From: Halobacteriales archaeon QS_4_69_34
GTDB lineage: Archaea; Halobacteriota; Halobacteria; Halobacteriales; Halococcaceae
NCBI GenBank assembly: GCA_003021045.1
Contig: PXRN01000010.1
Coordinates: forward strand, 1-64,000
Reading direction: 5' to 3'
DNA: 64,000 bases
A model generated the notes under the pieces. That model had not been told where the DNA came from and searched no databases. It saw only the letters and a program-made list of their open reading frames with translations. The position numbers and the translations under genes are program-made. Positions 1-8,374 of this stretch are shown one piece after another (the first letter of the stretch is position 1; each line of letters starts with the position of its first letter).

Positions 1-327
1 TACCGGTACGTGGTGCGGGAGCTGGGCCTCGAAATTCAGCCCGCCGACCCCGCGAGCTACGTCCCCCGCTTCGCCTCCGGGCTCGACCTCTCCGAGGAGA
101 CCGAGCGCCGCGCCCGCGAGCTGCTCGACACCGCGAAAGAACAGGGCGTCCACAGCGGGAAGAGCCCGGTGGGACTGGCGGCTGCCGCCGTCTACGCCGC
201 CGCGCTGCTCACCAACGAGAAGGTCACCCAGGGCGCGGTGAGCGAGGTCGCCGACATCTCCGAGGTCACCATCCGCAATCGGTATCACGAACTCCTCGAA
301 GCCGAGGAGCGCGTCCAGCTCCCGTAG
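1..327 (+). CDS. tfb: Transcription initiation factor IIB (TFB), C-terminal part
   Basis: This is the 3' end of a TFB gene whose start lies left of the window. The reading frame is open from base 1 and ends at TAG (325-327). The 108 residues seen match the second cyclin-like repeat of archaeal TFB: the stretch SPVGLAAAAVYAAALLTNEK followed by VTQGAVSEVADISEVTIRNRY is the typical helix pair and helix-turn-helix that contacts the BRE element. TFB recruits RNA polymerase to TATA-bound TBP. Haloarchaea usually carry several TFB paralogues, so the paralogue number cannot be assigned from this fragment. An in-frame GTG at base 10 is internal and not a start. Confidence 0.93.
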   Translation, partial: YRYVVRELGLEIQPADPASYVPRFASGLDLSEETERRARELLDTAKEQGVHSGKSPVGLAAAAVYAAALLTNEKVTQGAVSEVADISEVTIRNRYHELLEAEERVQLP

Positions 328-545
328 ACCCGGACCACCGTCACCGGCCGCCGATTCCCCGTGCTGTGCTTCGCTCGCGGCCGCCGGGCGAGGACGGCCG
401 GCCCCGCCGCCGGGCCCGTTCGATCTCGGAGCCGACCTGTCGGTCACCAGCCGGACGTCCGTCCCGATCGACAGTGTACCACCCCGATCGCCGGGGGAGA
501 GCAGAGGACGCGTCCATTTATGTTCTCGTCGACCGGAGTACGACC

Positions 546-1676
546 GTGCGTTGTACGACGCTCGCGATCGTGGCGCTCTGTGTCGCCACAGTCGTCGCTC
601 CGGTGACCGCCACGTCGACCACACCGACCGCCGGCGAAACGGTGACGGTCACCGACGTGATCGACGGCGACACGATCGACGTCCGGTACGACAACGGGAC
701 CACGGACACGGTGCGGATGATCGGCGTGGACGCACCCGAGGTGGTCGGCGAGACGAACCCCGACGCGTTCGCGGGCGTTCCGGACACCCGCGAGGGTCGC
801 GAGTGGCTCCGGTCCTACGGCGAGACGGCCAGCGACTACGCGACCGACAGGCTCGAAGGGGAGCAAGTCACGATCGAACCCGACGGAAACGAGCCCGATC
901 GTGACCCGTTCGGCCGGCTGCTCCGCTACGTCTCCGTGGACGGCGACCGCTTCGACCGATCCCTGCTCGAACGGGGGCTCGCGCGGGTCTTCGAGAGCGA
1001 CTTCACGATGCGAGACGAGTTCGAGTCCGTCGAGCACAGCGCCCGGAACGCCGACCGAGGCCTGTGGGGGTTCGAGCCGGCGGGCGGGCGTACCACCCAT
1101 GGAATCACCGTCACGACGGTGCACGCCGACGCGGAGGGGCCCGGCGACGAGCGGGACAACCTCGACGACGAGTTCATCGTGTTCGAAAACGTCCGGACCG
1201 AACCGCTCGATCTCTCGGCGTGGCGGGTCGCGGACGCCGCCGGTCACGTCTACGAGTTCCCCTCGAACTACACGCTCAACCCCGGCGAGCGTGTGACCCT
1301 ACACACGGGCGAGGGAACGAACACGCGGAGCGACCGCTACTGGAAGCAGGGAGCGCCGATCTGGAACAACGGTGGCGACACCATCGTCGTGAGCAACCCG
1401 TACGGCGGCGAGGCCTTGAACACGACCTACGACGGCGACGGTCACCGAAGCGCGTGCAGATCGCCCGCGAGCTTCGATGGTCCCCTCGACGTGGACTGTG
1501 ATGGCCACTACGAGGACGTGAACGGGGACGTCGACCGCGACGCCGTCGACGTACAGCGCCTGTTCGCGACGCTCGACGGCCCGATCGTCGCGGGTACGCC
1601 CGCCGCGTTCGACTTCAACCGTGACGGCACGGCCGATATCGTGGACGTACAACGGCTCTTCACGATAGTCACCTGA
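546..1676 (+). CDS. Secreted thermonuclease-like protein with lamin-tail and dockerin modules
   Basis: This 376-residue protein is predicted to be exported and to cut nucleic acid outside the cell. The GTG at 546 is chosen because it begins a Sec-type signal peptide (RCTTLAIVALCVATVVAPVTA) at once; the frame is open further upstream but that part looks non-coding. Residues about 35-180 resemble the staphylococcal-nuclease fold (VIDGDTIDV, RMIGVDAPE, GRLLRYV, LLERGLARV). Residues about 185-300 resemble a lamin-tail domain (EFIVFENV, LSAWRVADAAGHVYEF, WNNGGDTIVV). The last about 50 residues hold two calcium-loop dockerin-like repeats (DVNGDVDRDAVDVQRLF and DFNRDGTADIVDVQRLF). TNase and lamin-tail pairs are known from haloarchaea; the dockerin suggests attachment to a cohesin-bearing surface partner, which is inference. 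Confidence 0.85.
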   Translation: MRCTTLAIVALCVATVVAPVTATSTTPTAGETVTVTDVIDGDTIDVRYDNGTTDTVRMIGVDAPEVVGETNPDAFAGVPDTREGREWLRSYGETASDYATDRLEGEQVTIEPDGNEPDRDPFGRLLRYVSVDGDRFDRSLLERGLARVFESDFTMRDEFESVEHSARNADRGLWGFEPAGGRTTHGITVTTVHADAEGPGDERDNLDDEFIVFENVRTEPLDLSAWRVADAAGHVYEFPSNYTLNPGERVTLHTGEGTNTRSDRYWKQGAPIWNNGGDTIVVSNPYGGEALNTTYDGDGHRSACRSPASFDGPLDVDCDGHYEDVNGDVDRDAVDVQRLFATLDGPIVAGTPAAFDFNRDGTADIVDVQRLFTIVT

Positions 1677-1858
1677 TGTATCGTCGGCCGAGGGTTCGTA
1701 AGCGCGCGACGGAGGAGCGGAAACCGCCGGACGCGAGCGTTCGCCGGACGGCCCGTCTCCCGTACCCCGCCGCCCTCCGGACGGCTCCGGTGGTGCGCCG
1801 GGCCGCCATGCACCGGTCGGCGCTATCTTTTTTTGCTTTCGGTACTAACTACAGGTGA

Positions 1859-2539
1859 ATGGACTCCGCGGCGCTGCTCGATCTCCTCGGCAACGAGAAC
1901 CGGCGGCGCATCCTCCGGCTGCTCGCCCGCCGGCCGTGCTACGTGACCGAGATCAGCGAGGCGCTCGGCGTGAGCCCGAAGGCGGTGATCGACCACCTCC
2001 GGAAGTTAGAGGAGACGGGCCTGATCGAGAGCCGGGTCGACGAGGGACGGCGGAAGTACTTCCGCATCTCGCGGAACCTCCGGCTCGAGGTGAGCGTCTC
2101 GCCCTACGGGTTCGGCGCGAAGAGTGCCTACTCGGCCGGTCCCGGACTCGATCTGACCTCCTGTCGGCACCTCTCGATCGACGTCTCGACCACCGAAACT
2201 GGCGATACCGCAGCTCTCGCGCACGATCTCCGACGGCTCGAGGAGCTCGAGCGCGAGCTCTCGCTGGCCCAGCGGTGGGTCCACGGGCGGCGCACCGCGG
2301 TCATGGACCGGCTCACCGACCGGATCGACGAGGCTTCGGCGGCGCGAGAGGGCTTCGACGCCGAACTCGCGCGGCTGGCCGCCGAGGTGCTCTCGGCCAT
2401 CGACGCGGGCGCGGACCGGCCGCCGGCGATCGCCGAGCGCGTTCGCGCCCCGCCCTCGGTCGTCGCGGACGTGCTCGGGGCGCTGGAGCACCACGGACTC
2501 GTCCGCCGGGAAGGCGGCCGCTGGCGGATCCAGGACTGA
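1859..2539 (+). CDS. ArsR-like winged-helix transcriptional regulator
   Basis: The 226-residue protein starts with a clear ArsR-type winged helix: LLDLLGNENRRRILRLLARR, then ITEISEAL-like recognition helix region (VTEISEALGVSPKAVIDHLRKLEETGLIES) and a wing (EGRRKYFRIS). The middle (about 110-160) is rich in Leu/Glu/Arg and probably forms a coiled coil for dimerisation. The C-terminus (about 175-226) looks like a second winged helix (PPAIAERVRAPPSVVADVLGALEHHGLVRREGGRW). It probably acts as a DNA-binding repressor or activator; no ligand site is obvious. It stands alone, with its own AT-rich upstream stretch (about 1828-1835), so its target is unknown. Confidence 0.85.
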   Translation: MDSAALLDLLGNENRRRILRLLARRPCYVTEISEALGVSPKAVIDHLRKLEETGLIESRVDEGRRKYFRISRNLRLEVSVSPYGFGAKSAYSAGPGLDLTSCRHLSIDVSTTETGDTAALAHDLRRLEELERELSLAQRWVHGRRTAVMDRLTDRIDEASAAREGFDAELARLAAEVLSAIDAGADRPPAIAERVRAPPSVVADVLGALEHHGLVRREGGRWRIQD

Positions 2540-2713
2540 GAAAGACCCGCGAGCTCCCTCGCTCGTTCGGGACGCTCGCGGTAGACCGCTCGTCACACCT
2601 CCGCCACACCGTTTCGACGACCCGTCCCGGTCGCCGACGTGATGTGTGGATCGGCCACGGCAGTACGGCGGGCCCCCCGTGTCCGACGAGGGCGTCCGGC
2701 GCTCCCCGTCCGA

Positions 2714-4207
2714 CTATCCGCTGGTCGTTCCGTCGGCCATCGTCGTTCCGTCCTCGCCGCTCGCCTCCGTCCCGGTGCCCATCGCCGTTCCGTTACCGCC
2801 GTCCGTGGCGGTTCCACCGGTGTCGGTGCCGCCGCTCCCGCCGAACTCGACGGTGTCGGCCTGCTCGACCTCGCCGCCCTCGGTGTAGGTGAACACCTCG
2901 TAGGTCGCGGAGGCGATGTCGCCGGCGTCGTCGAAGGTGATGTTGCTCGACGCGCCCTGGTAGTTGATCTCCTCGCCGTTCGCGGCCATTCCGACCGCCT
3001 CGGCGAGGTTCTCCGGGCCGACCTCCGTCCCGTCGGGGTTGGCGACCGCGTCCATGTTCTCCTTGACTGCCGAGCCCGCGTTCTCCCCGCCGGCGGCGTT
3101 GGCGAGGATCTGGACCGCGGTCGCGTCGTAGGCCTGTGAGGTGAACACGCCGGGCTCGCTGCCGAACTCCTCCTGGTACTGTTCGTTGAAGAAGTCCTGG
3201 GCCGGACCGGCCGCGAGCGGGGCCGTCCCGACGACGTTCGTCATCGACTGGCCGACGTTGCCCGGGAGCGCGGGGTCCCGGAGGCCGTCGGTCACGAGGA
3301 TGTCGGTGTCGCGGCTGTAGTTCGAGTAGAAGTCCCGGAACAGCTGGTTGCCGCTCTCGGGGTAGCCGATCACCAACAGCCCGTCCGGACTGGAGGACAT
3401 CGCCTCCTGGAGCTTCGAGGTATAGGACGACTTGGCCTTCTCGAAGGATGCCTGTGCGGGCACCTCGCCCTCGAACGCCTCCACGAAGCTGTCGGCGAGC
3501 GCCTGCCCGTAGGAGTTGTTGACGAACATCACCGACACCGACGAGGCATCGAGGCGCCCGCTGGCGACCTGTGCCAGCACCTCGCCCTGGAGCGCGTCGC
3601 TCGGTGGCGTCCGGAAGACGTAGCCGTCGTCCTCCAGCTCGGTGATCGCCGGCGAGGTGCTCGCGGGCGAGGTCAGCACCGCCTCGTTGGGAATGGTGAC
3701 GTTCTGGGCCACCTGGAGCGTCGTCTCCGAGGACGCCGCGCCCGTGATGGCGGGATAGCCGGCGTCGACGAGCGCCTGGGCGGCGCTGATGCCGGCCTGA
3801 GGGTCGGTCTGGGTGTCCTCGGTCTGCGCGTCGATGGTGAACTCCATGTCGGCGTCCTGGAGCTGGATCGTCGGCAGCTGCGCGGCCTGCTGGATCGGCG
3901 TGCCGACCGACGCGAGGTCGCCGGTCGTCGGCTGGAGAATGCCGACCTTGATCGCACGCCCACCGCCACCGTCGCCGTCGGCGGTTCCCGTCTCTCCGCC
4001 GTCGCCGTCGGTGGCTTCCGTCTCTCCGCCGTCGCCGGTGTCGGTCACACCGCCGTCCCCGCCGGCGGCTCCCGTCTCGCCGCCGTCGCCGGCGTCGGTC
4101 GCGCCGCCGTCCCCGCCGTCGCCGTTGCCGAGACAGCCGGCGAGGCCGGTGACGCCCGCCACTCCCGCGCCGACGAGGAACTCGCGTCGTCCGTGTTTTC
4201 GCGCCAT
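2714..4207 (-). CDS. Branched-chain amino acid-type ABC substrate-binding lipoprotein
   Basis: This 497-residue protein is a class-I periplasmic-binding-fold (LivJ-type) solute receptor. The N-terminus has twin arginines (GRREFLVGAGVAGVTG) and a lipobox (LAGC), so it is exported folded by Tat and anchored by lipid outside the membrane. Residues about 25-80 form a low-complexity Gly/Asp/Glu/Thr linker made of repeated GDGGET-like units, followed by the binding domain (VGILQPTTGDLASVG, PAITGAASSETTLQVAQN, YVFRTPPSDALQG, VMFVNNSYGQ, SQAYDATAVQILA). A second Gly/Thr-rich tail closes the protein. No permease or ATPase genes of the Liv type lie beside it, so partner and substrate are unknown. Confidence 0.9.
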   Translation of the reverse strand: MARKHGRREFLVGAGVAGVTGLAGCLGNGDGGDGGATDAGDGGETGAAGGDGGVTDTGDGGETEATDGDGGETGTADGDGGGGRAIKVGILQPTTGDLASVGTPIQQAAQLPTIQLQDADMEFTIDAQTEDTQTDPQAGISAAQALVDAGYPAITGAASSETTLQVAQNVTIPNEAVLTSPASTSPAITELEDDGYVFRTPPSDALQGEVLAQVASGRLDASSVSVMFVNNSYGQALADSFVEAFEGEVPAQASFEKAKSSYTSKLQEAMSSSPDGLLVIGYPESGNQLFRDFYSNYSRDTDILVTDGLRDPALPGNVGQSMTNVVGTAPLAAGPAQDFFNEQYQEEFGSEPGVFTSQAYDATAVQILANAAGGENAGSAVKENMDAVANPDGTEVGPENLAEAVGMAANGEEINYQGASSNITFDDAGDIASATYEVFTYTEGGEVEQADTVEFGGSGGTDTGGTATDGGNGTAMGTGTEASGEDGTTMADGTTSG

Positions 4208-4298
4208 GGGGGGCAGGTTAGCCGATGCCTACATAAGCCTTCTCCCTCGCCGGCACTTCTCGCGGGGTCGGCGGTCGCCGGTGCCGCCGGTTGGCCGC

Positions 4299-4865
4299 TC
4301 ACGCCTCGCGGCAGTTCGGACAGACGAGCCGTCCGTTCGCGTCCGCGAGGCCGCGTGCGAGCGTTCCACACGCCTCGCAGACCCCCTGGGTCGAGTAGCC
4401 GTCCCCGGTCACCGCCGGTTCGCCCGCGAGGCCGACCGGCTCGTCCGCGCCGAACCGAGCGTCGGCGTCGAACGTCCGGTCGGCCTCGGGGACGAGCGTC
4501 GAGGCGGTCACCACGTCGTGGGCGGTCACCAGTCCCACCGGCTCGTCGTCGGCGACGGCCAACACCCACCGGACGCCCTCCCGAGCCATCCGTCCGGCGA
4601 CGGCGGGCAGGCGCTCGCCTGCCGGCACCGTGACCGCCGGATCGGTCATCGCGTCGGCGACCGCCGAGGAGGGGTCGCCCCCGGCCAGCGTGGCGAGCGC
4701 GTCGCGCTCGGTCAGGAGTCCGACGGGCTCGTGTCCCCGCAGGACGACGGCACACTCCACGCCCTCGGCGAGCAACAGCTCGACCGTCTCCCCGACGAGG
4801 TCGCCCTCGCTCACCCCGAGGAAGTCCCGGGCCATCACATCCTTGACCGTGACAGCTCCACTCAT
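4299..4865 (-). CDS. CBS-domain pair protein with C-terminal zinc ribbon
   Basis: The 188-residue product has two CBS motifs (residues about 5-60, VKDVMARDFLGVSEGDLVGE and VGLLTERDALATLA; about 70-125, VADAMTDPAVTVPAGE and VGLVTAHDVV). CBS pairs usually bind adenine nucleotides and act as energy or metabolite sensors. The C-terminus has CEACG and CPNC about 20 residues apart, forming a likely zinc ribbon. ATG at 4865 is chosen because a TTTTA box lies about 27 bases upstream, consistent with a leaderless mRNA; an in-frame GTG at 4886 would overlap that box. The regulated target is unknown. Confidence 0.85.
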   Translation of the reverse strand: MSGAVTVKDVMARDFLGVSEGDLVGETVELLLAEGVECAVVLRGHEPVGLLTERDALATLAGGDPSSAVADAMTDPAVTVPAGERLPAVAGRMAREGVRWVLAVADDEPVGLVTAHDVVTASTLVPEADRTFDADARFGADEPVGLAGEPAVTGDGYSTQGVCEACGTLARGLADANGRLVCPNCREA

Positions 4866-4889
4866 GATCACGCGTACTGCACGCACTGA

Positions 4890-4897
4890 GTAAAAGC
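4890..4897 (-). promoter_or_regulatory. TATA-like box of the CBS/zinc-ribbon gene
   Basis: On the minus strand GCTTTTAC lies centred about 27 bases before ATG 4865. The spacing fits an archaeal core promoter driving a leaderless transcript. Confidence 0.5.
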
Positions 4898-4910
4898 TAC
4901 CCCCACAGCG

Positions 4911-5669
4911 TTAAGCCGTCGCCCGACGTACGGGAACGGTTCCGGAACGGGACACACCACGCGAACGGCCCCGACGGCGCTCGGGAGCCGTTCGAGCGGG
5001 CGACGGGCGAGGGGTGTCCGGGAGCACGATACGTACGGGGCTTCCGAGCCGAGCATAGCCCAGCCAACTCGACGTCCCACGAACCGGCAGTACGGCCCGC
5101 CCGGACAGCCGATCGTCGGCGCGATCGGACCGGCGGACGTACAGCCGGAAGACCAGCCCCGCCGCGACGCCGGCGACCGTCGAGGCGACGAACTCGCCCA
5201 TCAGCGCGCGCTCGCCGGTCAGAAAGCCGGTCCCGAACAGCCCGTCGAGCACCCAGCGGCCGACCGCCCACGCGCCCGCCGTCGCCATCGTCACCACGAC
5301 GACGAACCCGACGGCGAAGGGGGTGTTCATCTCGACGGCGGTGAAGACGTCGAGTTCGGCGGCGAGCACGAGCGCGAGCGCCGCGATCGAGAGATACGTC
5401 GCCAGCGCGCCGACCTCGTGGCTGGCGAACGCGCGCACGAGGACGGGGAGTGCGGCGAGCGCGAGCGCCTCCCAGGGTAACATCACCTCCACCGTGTGTG
5501 ACGGCCGGCGGGACGAGGACGACGGCCAACACGACGGCGGCGAACCCAGCCCACGGAACTCCGCGCGGAGGACGCTCCCGATCGCGGCGACGAGCACCGC
5601 GCCGACGCAGACCCACGAGAGCGTGGCGTTCAGGCGTTCGTCCGCCAACAGCCGCTCGGCGCCGCTCAT
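4911..5669 (-). pseudogene. Membrane protein gene with two reading-frame disruptions
   Basis: The N-terminus (MSGAERLLADERLNATLSWV, then a hydrophobic segment AVLVAAIGSVL) and the region from LPWEALALAALPVL onward read in one frame and predict several membrane helices (ATYLSIAALALVLAAELDVF, VGFVVVVTMATAGAWAVG, FVASTVAGVAAGLVF). The piece between, PWAGFAAVVLAVVLVPPAV, is clearly membrane-like only in another frame. The frame changes at about 5555 (one base missing, in a C run on the coding strand) and changes back at about 5496, in a CA dinucleotide tract. The C-terminal about 70 residues are Arg/Pro-rich and look like read-through of non-coding DNA. Family unknown to me. It may be a true pseudogene or a sequencing artefact. 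Confidence 0.6.
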
Positions 5670-5769
5670 CGACCACGGTCGGCGGGGTCGGATATATACG
5701 GTCGGGACCGGTCGCACGGACCATCGTCGCCGCGGGGCCAGACGAGTCTCCGACGGGAAAGACGGCCCG

Positions 5770-6882
5770 TCATCCCGAGAGGAAGTAGACGGTAGCGTAG
5801 GAGAGCGCGGCCACGGTGATCGCGGCGAGGCCCGTGAGCGCGGCCGTCAACGCGGCGTCGCTGTCGGCTGCTCGCCGCCATCGTCGGCCGTCCCGGCGGT
5901 CGCCCGAGCGCCCCACGCTCGAGGGCCGTCTCGATCCCGGGGCTTCGAGCGGGAGGGTGGCGCCGACGAACCGACGAGCCCGCATCACCAGCGGTGCCGG
6001 CCCGATCGCACCGACCGCGAGCACGCTGAAGACGAACGGGTAGGACGTGTCGAGCGACGGCCAGGGGATCAGCAGTGCCACGCCCGCGTACGTCAGTCCG
6101 AACGCCGCGCGACCGTGGACGTGGTCGCGGAGCCGGCGACCGCACAGACGGCAGTGGACGACCGCGGCGAACCAGATCACCACGAGTTCGATCCCGAACG
6201 CGCCAAGCACCTGCAGGGTCGGGTCGGTGCTCAGCGTCACCCGCCGAGCGAGGGGGGTCGCGTCGAACGGATAGAGGAACGCGGGGGGCGTTCCGGTGAA
6301 CACGTCCCCGAACGGGTGGCTCACGAACCCGAGGAGCGCGGTCGCGAGGACCGTGGTGGCCGGGAAGGCCGCCCGCGCGGCGGCGGTCGCCACCGCCAGC
6401 CCGGCGAGGACGAACGCCGCCGTCACGACCCCGCCGAGGACGCCGCCCTCGATTGCGAGCGCCACGAGCGCGAGCGCGGTCAGGAGTGCGGCGGCCGCAC
6501 GCAGCCGCCAGTCCTCGCTGGGGCGTGTCGCCGTGCGCCGACCGCCGTCTCCGACCCCGGTGGTGACCGCCGCTCCGCTCGCCCCCCGACGGAGTGCGTC
6601 GGCCCACAGCGCGAGCGCGGCCGCGGTGACGACGCCGACGACGAGCGAGTGCGTGATCGTCCGGTGGACGAGCGTGCTAGCGGCCCAGAAGCCGCTCGCG
6701 GCTTCGAGCGGGCCGCTCGCGCCGAGCGCGCCGACGGGCGCGTAGACGACGTCGACGTCCGGGATCGCCGCGAACGCGCCGGCGACGGCCCCGACGAGGA
6801 GCGCACGCTCGCGGGAGCGCCCGAGCGAGCGGGCTCCGAGCCCGGCCAAGGCGAACGCGAGCAGCGCGTGGCCGACGAACAC
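5770..6882 (-). CDS. DUF457 / YdjM-type membrane-bound metal-dependent hydrolase
   Basis: The 370-residue protein fits the DUF457 (LexA-binding, inner-membrane-associated hydrolase-like) family. Features seen are an N-terminal MFVGHALLAFALAGLGARSL, the acidic motif AAIPDVDVVYAP, the histidine motif LVHRTITHSL, and a later HPFGDVFTG; these conserved Asp/His positions are taken to bind metal. About seven to eight hydrophobic segments predict a polytopic membrane protein. The central loop (about 105-145) is Arg/Gly-rich and the C-terminus has a final hydrophobic helix. The physiological substrate of this family is not established. It is not in an obvious operon. Confidence 0.82.
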   Translation of the reverse strand: MFVGHALLAFALAGLGARSLGRSRERALLVGAVAGAFAAIPDVDVVYAPVGALGASGPLEAASGFWAASTLVHRTITHSLVVGVVTAAALALWADALRRGASGAAVTTGVGDGGRRTATRPSEDWRLRAAAALLTALALVALAIEGGVLGGVVTAAFVLAGLAVATAAARAAFPATTVLATALLGFVSHPFGDVFTGTPPAFLYPFDATPLARRVTLSTDPTLQVLGAFGIELVVIWFAAVVHCRLCGRRLRDHVHGRAAFGLTYAGVALLIPWPSLDTSYPFVFSVLAVGAIGPAPLVMRARRFVGATLPLEAPGSRRPSSVGRSGDRRDGRRWRRAADSDAALTAALTGLAAITVAALSYATVYFLSG

Positions 6883-7252
6883 GGGGGGTCTACGCGAACG
6901 GCGACGATAAGTCCAGCGAGAAACGCGACACGGAGGGCGCGATTACCGCGCGATCGCGAGGCGAACCGTCGCCGGCGCGCTACGGAGATGCCCGCCACAG
7001 TACTCATCGGGGAACACGCCGCTGTGCCGCCGAATACGACGGCAGTGTGCCGCGACTGGTTCGGCCGGCCGTCGGGCGTTCACCGGGGTGGTCCTCCGCC
7101 GGCCCGCTCACTGCCCTCCGACAGTCACCCGCGACGATGCAGGCGACACGCCTATGGTGTGCGCCGCGGATGGAAGACGCGACGGCGTTCGCGCGGTGCG
7201 CCGGACCGCCGATAGGGGACGTTCGTCGGACGTCGCCGTGGGGATCACGATT
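6883..7252. other. Intergenic region before the 6-phosphogluconate dehydrogenase gene
   Basis: This 370-base stretch separates two divergent genes. The open frame of the downstream gene extends back to about 7088, but codon content there is Arg-rich and unlike the gene itself. I see no convincing small gene, RNA gene or repeat here; it must hold the promoters of both flanking genes. Confidence 0.5.
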
Positions 7253-8308
7253 ATGTCAGGAGAGAACCTCGAACTCGGCATCGTCGGACTGGGAGCGATC
7301 GGCGGCAACCTCGCAAAGCAGGCCGTCGAAAAGGACGTGCGGGTCGTGGGGCTGGACACGGCCGAGAAACCCGACCTCGAGGAGCTGGGCGTCGAGGTCT
7401 ACGACGCCGGCGAGTACGGGGCACTCGCCGAGGCGCTCGGCCCGCCGCGGGCCGTCTACCTCTCGCTGCCCGCCGGCCCGCTCGTCGACGACGAACTCGA
7501 CGACATCCTCGGCCACCTCGAGGAGGGCGACGTCCTCATGGACGGGGGCAACTCCTTCTGGCGCGACTCGATCCGCCGCGAGGAGCGGGCGTGGGAGGAG
7601 GGTGTCTACTACCTCGATACGGGGACGAGCGGCGGCCCGCCCCGGGCCAGCGAGGGGGCCTGCTTCATGGTCGGCGGGCGCGAGGCGGGCTTCGAGATCG
7701 CCGAACCCGTCCTCGACCTGCTGTCGGTCGAGGGCGGCCTCCTCCACGTCGGCCCGCCGGGGAGCGGCCACTTCGTCAAGCTCGTCCACAACGGCATCGA
7801 GTTCGGGATGCTCCAGTCGATCGCCGAGGGCGTCGAGCTGCTCGAAGCGGGCCAGTTCGACGTCGACACGGCCGACGTGTTCCACAACTGGTCGAACGGC
7901 GCGGTCATCGAGAGCTGGCTGGTCGAGCTCATGGAGAAGGGCCTCCGGAAGGAAGACCAGTCCGCGGACGCCCCGGACTTCGAGGACATCCCGAACTACA
8001 TCGAGGATACGGGCGAGGTCAACTGGCTGGTCCAGGAGGCGTTCAAGGGCGAGACGCCGATCCCGGTGATCAGCCAGTCGGTGATCGAACTGTTCAAGTC
8101 CCGCGGCCAGCAGCGCCACGCGCCCCGCGCGATCGCGCTGATGCGCCACGGCTTCGGCACCCACCCCTTCGGGGAGGACGAGACCATCAGAAAGGAGCGC
8201 TTCGAGGGCCGCGTCGGCAACGAACCCCGCCACGAACTCCGGGACGACGAGGACGTCGACCCGGTCGGGCCGCTCGCCGAGGACGGGCCGGACGGGGGAG
8301 ACGACTAG
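7253..8308 (+). CDS. gndA: 6-phosphogluconate dehydrogenase, decarboxylating (short archaeal type)
   Basis: The enzyme oxidatively decarboxylates 6-phosphogluconate to ribulose 5-phosphate. Residues 8-22 (LGIVGLGAIGGNLAK) are the NAD(P) Rossmann motif; MDGGNSFWRDS and DTGTSGGPPRASEGACFMVGG match the 6PGDH substrate region, and GSGHFVKLVHNGIEFGMLQ holds the catalytic lysine. The 351-residue length is closer to the short archaeal form than to the about 470-residue bacterial form, with an acidic tail (about 320-351). ATG 7253 is chosen because the glycine-rich motif follows directly. The ribose-5-phosphate isomerase gene follows 66 bases later on the same strand, so the two probably make ribose 5-phosphate together. 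Confidence 0.92.
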   Translation: MSGENLELGIVGLGAIGGNLAKQAVEKDVRVVGLDTAEKPDLEELGVEVYDAGEYGALAEALGPPRAVYLSLPAGPLVDDELDDILGHLEEGDVLMDGGNSFWRDSIRREERAWEEGVYYLDTGTSGGPPRASEGACFMVGGREAGFEIAEPVLDLLSVEGGLLHVGPPGSGHFVKLVHNGIEFGMLQSIAEGVELLEAGQFDVDTADVFHNWSNGAVIESWLVELMEKGLRKEDQSADAPDFEDIPNYIEDTGEVNWLVQEAFKGETPIPVISQSVIELFKSRGQQRHAPRAIALMRHGFGTHPFGEDETIRKERFEGRVGNEPRHELRDDEDVDPVGPLAEDGPDGGDD

Positions 8309-8374
8309 AGCGACCGAACGCAGCGAGAGGGCACGAGCTGTAAATCAGTACGACGACAGGAATCCCACGGGACG

